From Magnolia sinica (Eukaryota; Streptophyta; Magnoliopsida; Magnoliales; Magnoliaceae): a stretch of DNA of 64,000 bases. The stretch covers positions 49,087,001 to 49,151,000 of the forward strand of contig NC_080588.1 in NCBI RefSeq assembly GCF_029962835.1. Direction: 5' to 3'. Below are positions 13,265 to 24,887 of the stretch, in pieces (position 1 is the stretch's first letter; each line of letters opens with the position of its first letter). The notes under the pieces were generated by a model, which was given only the letters and a program-made list of their open reading frames with translations, was not told the DNA's origin and did no database searches. Made by a program: the position numbers and the translations under genes.

Positions 13265-13383
13265 AATAAAAATTTCGTCCTCGAAATTTACACAATCATC
13301 GCAACTAGACATAGCTCAAGAGGGAGAAAAAACATAACATCACTATATAAAATCAGAGATGACATACAAAATACAACACATAA

Positions 13384-13500
13384 TCAATCACTAAAGAGAT
13401 GGGGATAGCGCTCTCGAATCTCCGCCTCGCGCTACCAGGAAGCCTCCTCAACAGAATGGTGACCCCATTGAACCTTCACCAACAGAATAACCTTGGTCCG
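13384..13500 (-). pseudogene. Chromodomain remnant at the C-terminus of the polyprotein
   Basis: The frame that follows the integrase reads through 'VKVQWGHHS' and 'EEASW' to 'REAEIRERYPHLFSD' and stops at 13384-13386. This is the short hydrophobic-aromatic chromodomain end of Del/Tekay chromoviruses, which in active elements is thought to steer insertion to marked chromatin. A TAG follows 'EEASW', and another TAG separates it from the upstream domain ending 'ILDRKE' near 13507. Confidence 0.75.
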
Positions 13501-13506
13501 GAGGAC

Positions 13507-14620
13507 CTACTCCTTCCTATCAAGGATACGGATTAGCTGCTCAATGTAGGAAGCATCCTCCCAAACCTCTAACGGCTGCCAATCTATAATAAGAATGATG
13601 TCTGACCCACACTTCTTCAACATAGAGACATGAAAAATGTTGTGGACGCCAGACAACTGAGATGGTAAGGTAAGCCGATAGGCCACGGCGCCAACGCACC
13701 CAGTGATCTCAAAAGGTCTTATAAATCTCGGGGCAAGCTTGCCCTTCACTCCAAATCGAACTACGCCCTTCATGAGCGAGACCTTGAGATACACATGGTC
13801 TCCTACATCAAACTCTAAGGGACGACGCCGACGATCAGTAAAACTCTTCCGCTGACTCTGAGCTGTGCGCATCCTCTACCTGATGATATCAATAGCGGCT
13901 GACGTCTCCTACACAAGCTCGGGACCTAGGAGACGACGCTCTCCAACCTCAGTCCAACAACTCGGTGATCGGCATGGTCTACCATATAGTGCCTCAAAAG
14001 GAGCCATGCCGATGGTCGCATGATAGCTGTTGTTGTATGCGAACTTAGCTAATCGCAGATGCTCATCCCAGCTACCCTCGAAATCAATCGCGCAGGCCCG
14101 AAGCATATCTTCAAGGATCTGGTTGACCCTCTCGGTCTGGCCATCGGTCTACGGATGGTACGCGGTGCTGAGCTGCAAATCAGTCCTCATCGCTCTCTGG
14201 AAGCTCCTCCAAAACTGAGATGTGAACCTCGGGTCATGGTCAGAAACGATCGAGACTAGAACACCATGTAGCCTCACAATCTCCTCGACGAATAACGTCA
14301 CGAGCCAGTCCAAAGGCCAAGTCGCACGAATTAGAAGAAAATGTGCCGACTTCGTCAAACGATCAACGACGACACAAATGGCGTAATGACTGCGCTAAGT
14401 TCTTGGCAAGCGTATAATGAAATCTGTCGACACGTGCTCTCACTTCCACATTAGGACACTCAACGGCTGCAATAAACCAAGGGGCCTCTGATGATTGGCC
14501 TTGACACGCTGGCACGTGTTACACTCGGCCACAAAACTGGCAATCTGGCGCTTCATCTCCATCCAAAAATATTGTTACCTCATGTCACGGTACATTTTTA
14601 TCGAGCCAGGATGGATAGAA
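13507..14620 (-). pseudogene. Integrase of the chromovirus, disrupted
   Basis: Reading leftward: a zinc-finger part with 'CNTCQRVKANHQ' near 14530; the first catalytic Asp in 'HVSTDFI' near 14430; the second in 'IVSDHDPRF' near 14240; the Glu in 'TERVNQILEDML' near 14120; then 'FAYNNSYH', 'GMAPFEALYG' and a C-terminal 'DVGDHVYLKVS' and 'GVHNIFHVSML'. The DDE residues are present. TAG codons interrupt the frame after 'LPRT' near 14395 and at 'YHP*TDGQ' near 14150, the latter where relatives have Gln. The fragments match the Tekay-type integrase in order and spacing. Confidence 0.88.
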
Positions 14621-15014
14621 AACTGCGATCGATGTGCCTTGATCATAAGATCTCTGCGTAACTCAGAAATATCCGAGACACATAATCGGCCTCTGAAGTG
14701 AAGTCTACCATCAGAACCAATCTGTCAATCTGCCTGACTCTCAGATGCTGCCTCTGCTCGGTAATCCTGCAATGACTCGTCTGTCTGTTGAGCCTTGATT
14801 ACCCTCACAATAAGAGAGGGATGAATCGACAGGCTCGATAACTGTATGATAGAAGACTACAGACCAAACTCGAAGTCATACTCTGTTGTATCCTCAAGCA
14901 TCCGCCACTCCTGAATCATCATATGCGCCACCAGGCCACGTGGCTGACAGCTAAGGGCATCTGCCACCACATTCACCTTACCCGGATGGTACTGGAGATC
15001 GAAATCATAGTCCT

Positions 15015-16200
15015 TCAGGAGCTCCACCAGCGCCACTGCCTCATGTTCAACTCAGACTGTGAGAAGAGGTACTTCAAGCTCTTGTGGTTAGAAAAGAGCT
15101 CGAACCTAACCCTGTAGAGATAGTGTCTCCACAACTTTAGTGAGAAGATAACTGCAGCCAGCTCTAAATCATGCGTGGGGTAGTTCAGCTCATGGACCTT
15201 GAGCTGACGAGACGCGAAGGCCACTGGTCTCCTGTGCTACATCAGGACAGCACTCAAACTAATATGCGAAGTATCGGTAAATACAATCAATCCATCACTC
15301 CCAAAGGGAAGAGTGAGGACAGGAGCAGACGTCAGACAGTCCTTCAACTCCATAAATGCTCGCTCGCAAGCGTCGCTCCAAATAAACTCCGTGCCCTTCC
15401 GAGTCAACTTGGTCAGTGGGGCTGCAATATGAGAGAAGCCCTCAATGAAATGCCGGTAGTAGCCCGCTAAACTAAGAAAACTGCGGATCTCGGACGCAGT
15501 CGTGGGATGGCCCCACTGACGCACTGCCTCAACCTTCGAAGGGTCCACTGCGACTCCCTCTCTCATCAGCACGTGACCGAGGAACTTCACCTCCTCTTGC
15601 CAAAACTCACACTTCTCCAGCTTCGCATACAGCTGGTGTGCGCGAAGGGTCTACAACGTAACCTCCAAATGCTGCTCGTTCTCCTCACGGGTCCTCGAAT
15701 AGATCAGAATGTCGTTGATGAAGACTATAACAAACTGATCGAGATAAGGGCGGAAGACCTCATTCATCAACTGTATGAACACTACGGGCGCATTGGTCAG
15801 TCCGAAGGACATGACCTGGAATTCAAAATAACCGTAACGCGTCCTGAAAGCCGTCTTCGAAATGTCCTCCTCTCGGATCCGAATCTGATAATAACCGAAA
15901 CGCAGGTCAATCTTTGAAAAGAACTATGCACCCTGCAGCTGATCAAATAAATCATCAATCCTCGGGAGCGGATACTTGTTCTTGATCGTGACCTTGTTGA
16001 GCTCGCGATAGTCTACATAGAGCCTCAACGAGCCATCCTTCTTCTTCATGAAGAGTACCGGCGCTCCCCACAACGAATTGCTCGGACAGATAAAGCCCAA
16101 CTCCAGCAACTCGTCCAACAGCTTCTGCAGTTCCCACAACTCCAACGGTGCCATACGGTACGGGGCCTTCAAAATATGCGCAGTACCGGGTACGAGATCA
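15015..16200 (-). pseudogene. Reverse transcriptase and RNase H, catalytically dead
   Basis: RT blocks run right to left: '[10 protein letters not shown]', '[14 protein letters not shown]', '[29 protein letters not shown]', then a stop, then '[13 protein letters not shown]', 'SFGLTNAP' and 'FINDILIYS'. The first Asp of the catalytic pair (usually F-V/I-D-D) is Asn, codon at 15714-15716. RNase H follows with 'LTLPFGSDGLIVFTDTS', a stop near 15235, '[25 protein letters not shown]' and '[10 protein letters not shown]', where relatives have Asp instead of Asn. Stops plus two catalytic losses mean no activity. Confidence 0.9.
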
Positions 16201-16349
16201 ATCTGAAAGTCGGTGAGTCGGCAAGGCAGTAATCCCGGAATCTCCTAGAACACGTCGAGAAAATCGCAAACCACAGACAACTGGTCGATGCTCGCCACTA
16301 TGGGCTCCTCTATGACACACGACATCATATAAGACAACAGCTCTCCTCT

Positions 16350-16700
16350 AGGCTCAGCAATGAACTGGAATTGCGGTAAACCGGGTATACAAAAATGTGA
16401 CTGTCCTCACGGAGCAATCCAATATGGCGTGGTACACGGCAAGCCAATCCATGCCCAGGATGACGTCGAACTCTAACATCGGCAATGCAAACAGATCGGC
16501 AGGCAAAAAGATATCCCCAACCAGAACGGGGCAAGACGAGCAAAATCGGCCTAACACTGCAGTCTTTCCCAAGGGAGTCGATACTGACAAGCCCTCACGA
16601 GCAGACTCCAATGGTTAACCAGTTGATTGGCAAAAACTCTCGGCCATAAAAGAATACGATACACCAGAATCAAACAACACACATGCAATGCATGCAGATA
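16350..16700 (-). pseudogene. Aspartic protease of the chromovirus
   Basis: The active-site motif reads 'VLFDSGVSYSF', with the Asp codon at 16669-16671. It is followed by 'VSTPLG', 'SCPVLVGDIFLPADLF', 'EFDVILGMDWLA' and 'HAILDC'. The Ty3 protease layout and the conserved GMDWL block are clear. A TAA separates the active-site segment from the downstream segment near 16614, so the domain is broken though recognisable. Confidence 0.8.
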
Positions 16701-16949
16701 CTAAAAGTATACCCTTGACGACTCCTCCAGATGACTGCTGGTCCTGTTGAGCTACATAAAACCTAGCCTGAGCCGGTTGGGGAGGTGTCTGTCCCCTCTG
16801 AGCGTGCTGCTGCCGCTGCTGCTGTTATCACTGAGGCAGTCGAAACTGTTGCCTTTGCAGCTACGGTCTCAGAGGCTGGTGCTAATGCTGATGTTGAGGT
16901 GGCCTCGGTGGTGGGGGCTGCTGTCGCTGCTGCTGTAGGGGTCTCTGCT

Positions 16950-17891
16950 GTGGCTGCGGTGGAGGCTGTTGTGGACCTCTCGGCTGCTGTTGGGGGCAGG
17001 GACACTCCCACATACGGTGCCCCAACACACATTACCTAAAACAAGAGCCGGTGAACTGCCTCGGAGGTGCTGCTGGCGCTCGGAAGGCTGGGTGACCTGT
17101 GCGCCTCTGCTGTGGTTGACCCTGATGGGAATCACTGGAAGGAGCCTACCTCTTCTGGTCTCTCCTCTGACCGTAATCAGACTGAGAACCGGCCCACTCA
17201 GCCTTAAAAATCTGGGCCTTCCATACCACTCCCTCGAAAGTCGGGATCTCATGCCCAATAACACGGCCTCGAAGACCGTAACGTAAGCTGTCCTCGAAGC
17301 GGCGGGCTCTCCACTCCTCATCATGCACTAAGTACGGTGCAAATCTGGATAATGCTACAAAATGAGCCGCATACTAAGCCACTGTCATATCACCCTGCAC
17401 TAAGGCCTCAAACTCCAACGCCCACTGTCGTCGGATGTGATCAGAAAAATACTGTCGGTCAAACCGATCCATAAAATCCTCCTATGTCCATGCAAAATCG
17501 GCGCCTACTACTCGGGAGACTGATGTCCACCAATGCTCAGCCTCACCATGGAGAAGAAATATGGCTAATCGGAATCACCACTCGGTCGTGCATCCCATCG
17601 TATCGAATATCTTCTCCACATCGGCGCGCCATCTCTCAGCTACTGTCGAGTCTGGCTCACCCTAGAAATGTGAAGGATCGAGTCGTCGAAACTCTCAAAG
17701 GAGGGCACTCGCGCGCTCCTGCTCGGCCTGAGCAAGTGAAACAACGGGGTGCCTGCCCAACCCCTGAAGGGCGGTATGACCTACAAGAAAGAGCGAAGGC
17801 GCCTATCAACTTTGAAACCTCTCGAAGGCACGCTCGTTAAGGGTCTGTAATAAAAGATCATTAGGCTATCTGAACTTTGAGACTTAGCCAT
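16950..17891 (-). pseudogene. Gag remnant with a broken zinc knuckle
   Basis: A plausible start codon lies at 17889-17891, 68 bases inside the 5' LTR. Recognisable gag sequence includes 'RARRFEDSLRYGLRGRV' near 17290. The nucleocapsid knuckle at about 17001-17043 reads C-F-R-stop-C-V-L-G-H-R-M-W-E-C. With the CX2CX4HX4C spacing, the stop (TAA, plus-strand 17032-17034) sits exactly where the second Cys belongs. Several other stops and frame changes occur. The stretch around 16785-16990 is low complexity (CTG/CTGCTG-rich), as in the linker between gag and protease of relatives. Confidence 0.75.
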
Positions 17892-17942
17892 TCTAAACTC
17901 ATAGCAGACATGTAATGTTGTTCTTTATTACTCCCGAGTTAT

Positions 17943-17954
17943 GCTCTGATACCA
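17943..17954 (-). promoter_or_regulatory. Primer binding site for initiator tRNA-Met
   Basis: On the minus strand TGGTATCAGAGC lies 5 bases inside the end of the 5' LTR. It is complementary to the 3' end of plant initiator tRNA-Met, the usual primer of Ty3 chromoviruses. It establishes that 17960-22161 is the 5' LTR. Confidence 0.9.
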
Positions 17955-17959
17955 ACTTC

Positions 17960-20461
17960 TGTCACGCCCAAACTCAGAAACCGGACTCACAAAATTCTCG
18001 ATCGCCGAATCTGGTAATGACAGCCTCCGTAGAACCCCATTCTCGGCTCCCGATGTCCATTCGCCAGGTTCCGATCCTGGGATGCGACGAGGAGGATTTC
18101 AACATCAGTTTGATTCGTAATAAGCATAACCAAAGGTATAACCCATAACAACAACTAAAAACTCCATAACATTTTCGCTATGATAAAAAAACTTTACAAG
18201 TACAATAAGCATAAAGGAAAATACAATGATGATGAACAAAAATTTCAAAATAATCTGCTAAGTACTCCTGCCTCAGTGCTGCTACGAGCCAACGTCACTT
18301 GCACGCAACGGTCGTGCATAAGCTTATTGAAAGCTTAGAGGGTGGTGTAAGTGTGTGCGTAAGGCAGTAATACAATTATGCAGTATCAGAGTAATGCGGA
18401 ATATGCTAATGAATCCATGAATGCTATTAGCCTTACCAAGGCCATGCAGTGCGAGGCATGAATGATGTCGACCATACCAAGGTCATGTGGTGCAAAGCAT
18501 GAATGATGTCGACCATACCAAGGCCATGCAGTGTGAAATGCAACTCAAGCATGCGAATCCTCATCTAAGTCCACATATCAATACAGCTCAACTCTGAAAT
18601 ATAACCGGGGTCTAGTACACTCCAAACCAAATTGCCGCCCCATCGCGAGCAATAAGGCGAGTGGAAGACACCTCACTATCCGCCTGCCAATATTGGACTT
18701 GGCTCATCGATAGCGGACCCATTCCTCGTGCTGGTTAAACTCATCCTAGCTTTGCCCCCTCCTCTCAGGCGGATAAGACCGCACCCCCTTCCAACCGACT
18801 ACGAAACAGTGGAAAGAGCGACCGTCTGGTAATCGGCACTCGGCGCTCATGCACCCACTCGGTCTAGACGTTGGAGTAACCTCCTGGTACCATAAGGGTT
18901 TAGAGACTTTCACCTAGGGATATCTATATCACCCCATGTAGAACAAGATTTTCGGTCTCCAATCCTGCCAACCACGATACGTCTGTGGAGGCTACGACCC
19001 TGATGTCGCTAGGGCGTACAGTACCATATCATACAATGTGAATGCATGAATCACACTATCCAGTTATGCAGCAATCCTGCGCGTATCGTGTGCTCATATA
19101 GGGCAACACCACCTATTCGGGAGCCCCTAAACAATCTGCCCGAAGGCATATGCTATGATCAGTCACTTCTCATATCAAGCATACACATGATGCGTATGAT
19201 CATAAATCATGGAACTATACTAAACATATTATATGGTGATGGATGTTGTTCATAACGAAGATGGGCCTAAACGGCTTACAAGTATAGGCCTAATAATGGG
19301 CCCTAGGGAGAATTATAATGCGGACATTTAACCAACATTATTCTTATAATGTGGACGTCAAACTAACATTGCTCCCAAGGTACGACCGTCATAAACATCA
19401 TTACACAAACCATGGTAGAGTCATACATTGTAATGGACTTGTGTACATCCAATTGGGCCTCGACCCATGGGCCTTAGATACAACAAATGGACCGCATCAC
19501 ATGGGCCTTATGTATATCAGGTGGGCCTCGATGGATGGGTCATAACTACATCAAGATGGGCCTAATCATATGGGCCTCATATATATCAGGGTGGGCCTCA
19601 ACAAGAGGCCCACAGGCCCCGTATATCACATCGGCCTAACCAACTGGGCCCCAAGTACATCACATCGGGCCTAGTCAAATGGTCCGAATCAATGGGCCGA
19701 TTTAAATGGGCCGAGTCAAATGGGCCAAATGTATATCAAATCGATCCCACCCTTATGTATTTGAGATCCGACCTATTCATAAGTTAACATAGAGATAAAA
19801 GAAGTGGAAACAATATTGGGAACTACGGTGGCCCATAGAAGTTTTGAACAATGAGGTCCATTATTTAAATGGTGGGGTCCACTTGAACGTTAGATCTAAC
19901 TCATTCTTTTGCTCATGCTTTGAAAGTGATATCTCAATATGGTTGGATGGTTTGGATACAACGTATGCATCATGGTGGACCCCATCGTCGAAATAATGGA
20001 CGGTGTAATTATGACACATACATCATGGCTAGGATCCACCGTCCATGGGCTGGATGGTGGATGCAGTGCCTCATCTAGGTGGTCCCACCGTCAAGATGGA
20101 TAGATGGTTAAATATAATACATACCTGGTGGGACCTACACGTTGCAAACGCCAATAGGTAGCTGTGTGACTACCGCACATGCAACAGAAACTACTGCTAC
20201 TTTAAAGGACAACAGAGGTGAGTCCCACGTAGGGCCCCCCCTTATATATAAGATATATAATATATTTTACACATATGCAGCTGCTGCCAGTGCAGCTTTT
20301 AGCATTAAAGGATCAGAGGTAGGTCCCACACAGGGCCCACCACAACATGTAATATATAAAAATATATATTTAATATTAAAATCAGCTGCTGCACATGCAG
20401 CTTTTCTGCATTTAAAAGAGAGGTGGGTCCCACGTATGGCCCACCACAACAAGTATATAAA

Positions 20462-20511
<50 letters not shown>

Positions 20512-22161
20512 ATAATATACTATATATATAACATATCTAACGTCCAGGCCATCATATACATCAAGGATGGGCCCTGCACATGGGGTGTGCCCCACCGTCA
20601 GATGGACGGTGGACACAATACATGCATCACGGTGGGGCCATTTTAAACGGATGGACGGTGTGGATGGGTCCATGGATCCAACCGTCAATCCACACTTCCC
20701 TGTTAGCCACCATACTTTGGATGGATGCCAAGACCTCAACGTGAGACGAGGTATCTTTCACTCGGTCTGCCAGTGAGCTATGGATGTGGGTGTGTCCCAC
20801 TGTTGAAACGATGCATCCCCACTCAGTCTGTCAGTGAGCTACGGATTTGGGCGTGGAAGTGGGCCCCACACGGACATGGTCCACTGTCCAGAACGGTGGA
20901 CGGTTTGGAAAAAGCACATACATCATGGTGTGGCCCATTTGGAGGGGTGGAGGACGGGGGTGGTTCCCATGGACCCCACGTTAGCTGACACTCGGTCAGT
21001 ACACCCACTGCAGTTCACACTTCACTGTCATACACGTCCAGCGTCCCTGGATGTTGGACAGTGTGGATATAACACAAGTCTCATGGTGGGTCCCACATGG
21101 ACGTGGCCCACCTGATTTTGGATCAAGCTGTTATGTGTTTCTCATCATCTAGGCCCACTGGATGGCCTAGATAAAATAGATGGACGGCGCCAATTAAAAG
21201 GGGCATGATCAAGGTGGGTCACACTGTTTAGATGGGTGGACGGGGTGGATGACATCATGCATCAAGGTGGGCCACAAGCCATCATACACAAGAGAGAGAG
21301 AGAGAGAAAGAAGCATCGGCGATGTCGGAGGTGACAGAGGGGCCCCGCCACTATGGGCCCCTCTTTGATACAAAACATACATCAAGGTGGGTCCTAATAG
21401 ATATGGACCCTTAAATCAAACAAATGAATGAAATACAAAATCGAAAATCACCCACTGCCTTCTTCTTACTCTCTTGGCTTCCTTTGCTCCTTAGCTTCAA
21501 TCCGAATGAATGATGATAGAGTTTTGATGGTTGAGATGGGAGATGAGAGGGTAAGAAGTGGGTCACACACAAAGCTCTCTCATAGAGGTTTGGGAGAGCT
21601 TGGACATGTGATGCTTCTCTTGCTTGGAAAGTGATTTTGGAAATGAGAGAGAGAGAGTTGTAAAGAGAGATGGTTGATGGAGTGATGGAGTAATGGATGG
21701 GAGAGAGAGGGATGGGTGTGTAAGAGCCTTTTTGACTTTTGTGGTTTTTGGTGTAAGAAAGGTATGGGTGGTGTAAGAAACTTTTGACTTTAGGGTTGCT
21801 TGGGGATGGGTGTGAGGTGATGTGTACTTGACATGTACTTGACATGATGGGATTGATTGATTGATTAATATGACAAGTTGTAGAGATTCTCTCGGAATTC
21901 GCACACACGGTGTTTTCCTCACACAAAACGCTGGCCCACATCTCCTGGCCAGAGTATCGGATCGCCGCGCGAGACGCGGCATCGGAACCGCGGCGACGGC
22001 GTGATCGCAAGGTACAAGTCTCGGGTTGAGTCAATTCAAGTTGATGGCATGTGATTCAAGGTCGCATGCAAATACCGGTTAAAGGTCAAAGGTTGCCGGA
22101 ATTCGGCCGGAAAGATCGCGGAAACCTACAGAACGGTACAGTTTAGGATGCGGGTCTTACA
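17960..22161 (-). repeat. 5' LTR of the chromovirus (right copy, 4202 bp)
   Basis: It begins TGTCACGCCC and ends GGGTCTTACA on the plus strand, with GAGCA following at 22162-22166. It lacks the nested solo LTR, so it shows the pre-insertion structure: type 2 array (19440-19740), miniature-element half body (19850-19990), TA run, scattered type 1 units (20540-21400) and a GA run (21290-21309). Confidence 0.92.
20454..20532. repeat. TA microsatellite in the 5' LTR
   Basis: A long TA run embedded in TATA-like sequence. It differs in length and purity from the partner copy at 11519-11605. Confidence 0.9.
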
Positions 22162-22209
22162 GAGCACCAACCCAACCCAACCCGCAGGACTTTCAGCCCT
22201 AAGCAGAAC

Positions 22210-22786
22210 ATTTCCATCATGAATGTTTAATTTTAACCGTTTAAAATATGATGCAAGCCAAACGCCCGTGTGATGCACAGGAACTTCTATGTGCTCAAGC
22301 AAAAAAAAAATCTGGGAGATTTGTATCCATCGGATAAGGGTCATTTTCAATGATAGGACAAAATACAATGAACTGGTTTATTAAAAAAATATTCTAAGAT
22401 TAGAAAATCATAGACTTTTGAAACAATGGTCCACAAAGTAACATTCAAAGAGCAATGGAAAAAAAAGTTAAATATTTATAGTGCTAAAGTATTTTTAACA
22501 GGAGAATTTCATTATTAGGTGTCCTCAGTCCAAGGTACATCTTATAAACGGTTTGGATCACGAATATGCTAGATCCAACGGCTATGGTCCAAGTATTTTT
22601 CTCACCGTTCATCTGAAATCTTCAAAAGTTCTCTCATCTGCTTCAAGATAGATCAGCAGTTAAGATTAAAGACTTTTCACGTAGCGACCATCTGCGGTGT
22701 GGCCAAATAGATGAACGATCTAGATTTTGTACATGTGCTCCACCTGAACAGGACAGGATGCCAGGCACTTGGAAATATGCCATATC
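22210..22786. other. AT-rich spacer without a recognised feature
   Basis: It has weak similarity to element bodies ('aaacggtttggatcacg' near 22548) but no defined ends and no coding signal. Confidence 0.4.
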
Positions 22787-23304
22787 GCGCGGATTAGCTA
22801 CTGACAGGGACTCACTACTGAAGTGACGTCACCAAGTTCCGTGGACCCCACATGATGTATGTTTTGTATCCACACCTTCCATCCATTTGGAGAGATCATT
22901 TTAGGGTAATATCCAAAGAATGAGTTAAATCTAAAGCTTCGGTGGACCCCAGCACAGAAAAGCCCACCGTTAAAAACTTTTAAAGGCCACAAAAGTTTTA
23001 GATCGAACTGATATTTGTGTTTTCCCTTATTTCATGTCTTTTTTAACTTTTGAGCAGGTTGAATTTCAAATAAATATTATGGTGGGCATTAGGATAGTTT
23101 CAACGGTGGAAATCACTCTCCCCACTGTTTTCTGTGATGGTGTCCACTACAGCTTTTTATCTGCCTCATTTTTTGGCTCATGCCCTAAAATAATATCTCA
23201 AAATGGATGAACTCGGTGTGGATACAACACATACATCATAGTGGGACCTTGGTGACGTCACTTCAGTAGCCTACTCGCTACTCCTGTCAGTATCTAATCC
23301 GCGC
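22787..23304. mobile_element. Inverted-repeat miniature element, copy 1 (518 bp)
   Basis: The ends GCGCGGATTAGCTACTGACAG and its inverse (ctgtcagtatctaatccgcgc) enclose long terminal repeats that include ctactgaagtgacgtcacc and a gatgtatgtttt(g)tatccacacc block at each end. The body carries 'gtggaccccagcacagaaaa', 'gatatttgtgttttccctta' and 'tttcaacggtgg'. No transposase is encoded. A clear target duplication was not found, so the superfamily is unassigned. Terminal repeats over 100 bp would suit a Mutator-derived element. Confidence 0.7.
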
Positions 23305-23904
23305 CCTTCATGGACAAGGTTAGTCAGGTGACGTGGTAAGATTTGATTGGTAGGGCGTACATGGATTTCTTGGTGGGGGCCATCATGATGTTTATGTGCA
23401 ATCCACACCGTCCATCTGTTTTGAGATCTAATTTTAGGACCTACGCCGAAAAATGAATTACATCCACAACTCAAATGCACCGCACAAGAGTAAAAAGTGG
23501 GGATTCAGTGAACACTGTTTGAAACACTCGCATGGCTACGAAGTTTCATATCATGCTAAGTTTTTGGCGTTTTCACTTCATACCGGTGGGAATAGCTTAT
23601 AAACGGTTTAGATGGCATATAAACACCATGTAGATCCTGGAAGGTTTCAACTGTAAAAAACTCTTTCCCCAGTTTTCATTCCACGGGGACTTAGTGTTTG
23701 ATCCATCTGACATTTTGTCTAAAGTTTTTAAAGAGAAATTGACCACCGTAGATACAACTTTTTAGCCTGTTTCCTTTTCGGGAGAGCCCATAACTTACCT
23801 TTCCAACCTAGACGTGAGACGTACGGACAAACGTTTGAGGACCAAAATACTCCTACCTTCCTTTCGGAAGCGGATTGGCTGGAGTGCGAGGATGAGCGCT
23901 GACG

Positions 23905-24373
23905 CTCATGGGCCCACCATGATGTATGTTTTGTATCCACACCTTTCATCCATTTGGAGAGATCATTTTAAGCCAATATCTAAAAAACGAGTCAAATCCA
24001 AATATCTAGTGGACCCCAACACAGAAAACAATGCGACAATAATGCCCACCATTAAAAACTTCTAAAGGCCACAAAGTTTTAGATTAAGCTGATATTTGCG
24101 TTTTCCCTTATTTCATGTCTTTTTTAACTTTTGAATAGGTTAGCTTTCAAATAAATATTATAATGGGTCTTAGGATAGTTTCAACAGCGGGAATCTCTCT
24201 CCCCCGTGTTTCCTTTGGTGGGGTTCCCTCATTCTTAGGTCCATACCCTAAAATGATATTTAAAAATAGAGGGGCGGTGTGAATATAACATATATATCAT
24301 AGTGGGGCCTACAGAACTTGGAGACATAACTTTAGTAGCCGGCTAGTCAACCCATCGGTATCTAATCCGCATC
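23905..24373. mobile_element. Inverted-repeat miniature element, copy 2 (left tip replaced)
   Basis: The body matches copy 1 closely ('gggcccaccatgatgtatgt' at the left, 'aacatatatatcatagtggg' and 'tcggtatctaatccgcat' at the right). The expected left terminal repeat is missing and foldback-arm sequence stands in its place. It abuts the next element. Confidence 0.6.
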
Positions 24374-24887
24374 GGAAACGGATTGGCTACTCCCCTACCG
24401 TGGCTGGTGTTCGGTGCTCTATGAGCCTCACCATGATGTATGTGTTTTATCCATTTTTACAGATCATGTTATGGCTTGATCCCAAAAATGAGAGGGATAT
24501 AAATCTCAAGTGGATCACACCACATGAAAATAGTAGTGATTGGATATCCACCATTAAAATCCTTTTAAGGCCTACCATACTGTTTGTTTGACATTCAATC
24601 TGTTCATTAGGTCCTATTAGCCCACATGAAGAGAAAAAACAAAGGTCAGCTTGATCCAAAGCTTTTTATAGCCCCCAAAATGTTTTTAATGGCCGACCCT
24701 CATTCAACACAGTTTCCTGTAATATGGTCCGGTTGAGATTTGGATATACCTTATTTTTAGACTCATGCAGTGAAATGATCAGAAAGAAATAGATGAACAG
24801 CATGGATGAAACACATACATCGTGGTGGGGGCCCACATAGCACCGACTACCAGCCTGGTGTCAGGGAGAGTAGCCAATCCGTTTCCG
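24373..24887. mobile_element. Inverted-repeat miniature element, second subfamily (515 bp)
   Basis: The ends CGGAAACGGATTGGCTACTC and its inverse (agtagccaatccgtttccg) enclose 'ggtgctctatgagcc' and the inverse 'gggcccacatagcacc'. The body differs from copy 1 ('tgatcccaaaaatgagaggg', 'ttgacattcaatctgttcat'). A second member lies at 62283-62757. Confidence 0.7.

Larger units (their letters stand above)
3079..22161 (-). mobile_element. Ty3/gypsy chromovirus (Del/Tekay-like), degenerate, with a nested insertion
   Basis: Direct repeats of about 4.2 kb bound a 4.7-kb interior. On the plus strand each begins TGTCACGCC and ends GGGTCTTACA, and 5-bp GAGCA duplications flank the whole. The element reads right to left: the 5' LTR is 17960-22161, the primer site is 17943-17954, the pol order is gag, protease, RT-RNase H, integrase, chromodomain, and the polypurine tract abuts the left LTR. 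The very long LTR, tRNA-Met primer site and C-terminal chromodomain remnant point to the Del/Tekay lineage. All protein domains carry stops or frameshifts, so it cannot move by itself. The left LTR is stretched to 10.2 kb by the solo LTR at 5370-11314. Confidence 0.93.
2367..22201. mobile_element. hAT-type non-autonomous element, split by a nested retrotransposon
   Basis: The left end TAGGGCTGAAAGTTGGGTGG at 2367 and the right end GGACTTTCAGCCCTA, finishing at 22201, are inverted copies of each other. They are flanked by the near-identical 8-bp sequences AGCAGCAC (2359-2366) and AGCAGAAC (22202-22209). An 8-bp duplication and a TAGGG terminus fit hAT. Removing the LTR retrotransposon at 3079-22161 leaves about 750 bp, 2367-3078 plus a 40-bp right tip. 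It has no transposase reading frame, so it must have been moved by an enzyme made elsewhere. Confidence 0.75.

Noticed and set aside
16785-17039. An alanine-rich plus-strand frame and a threonine-rich minus-strand frame
   Set aside because: Both are shadows of the CTG-rich linker between gag and protease on the minus strand.
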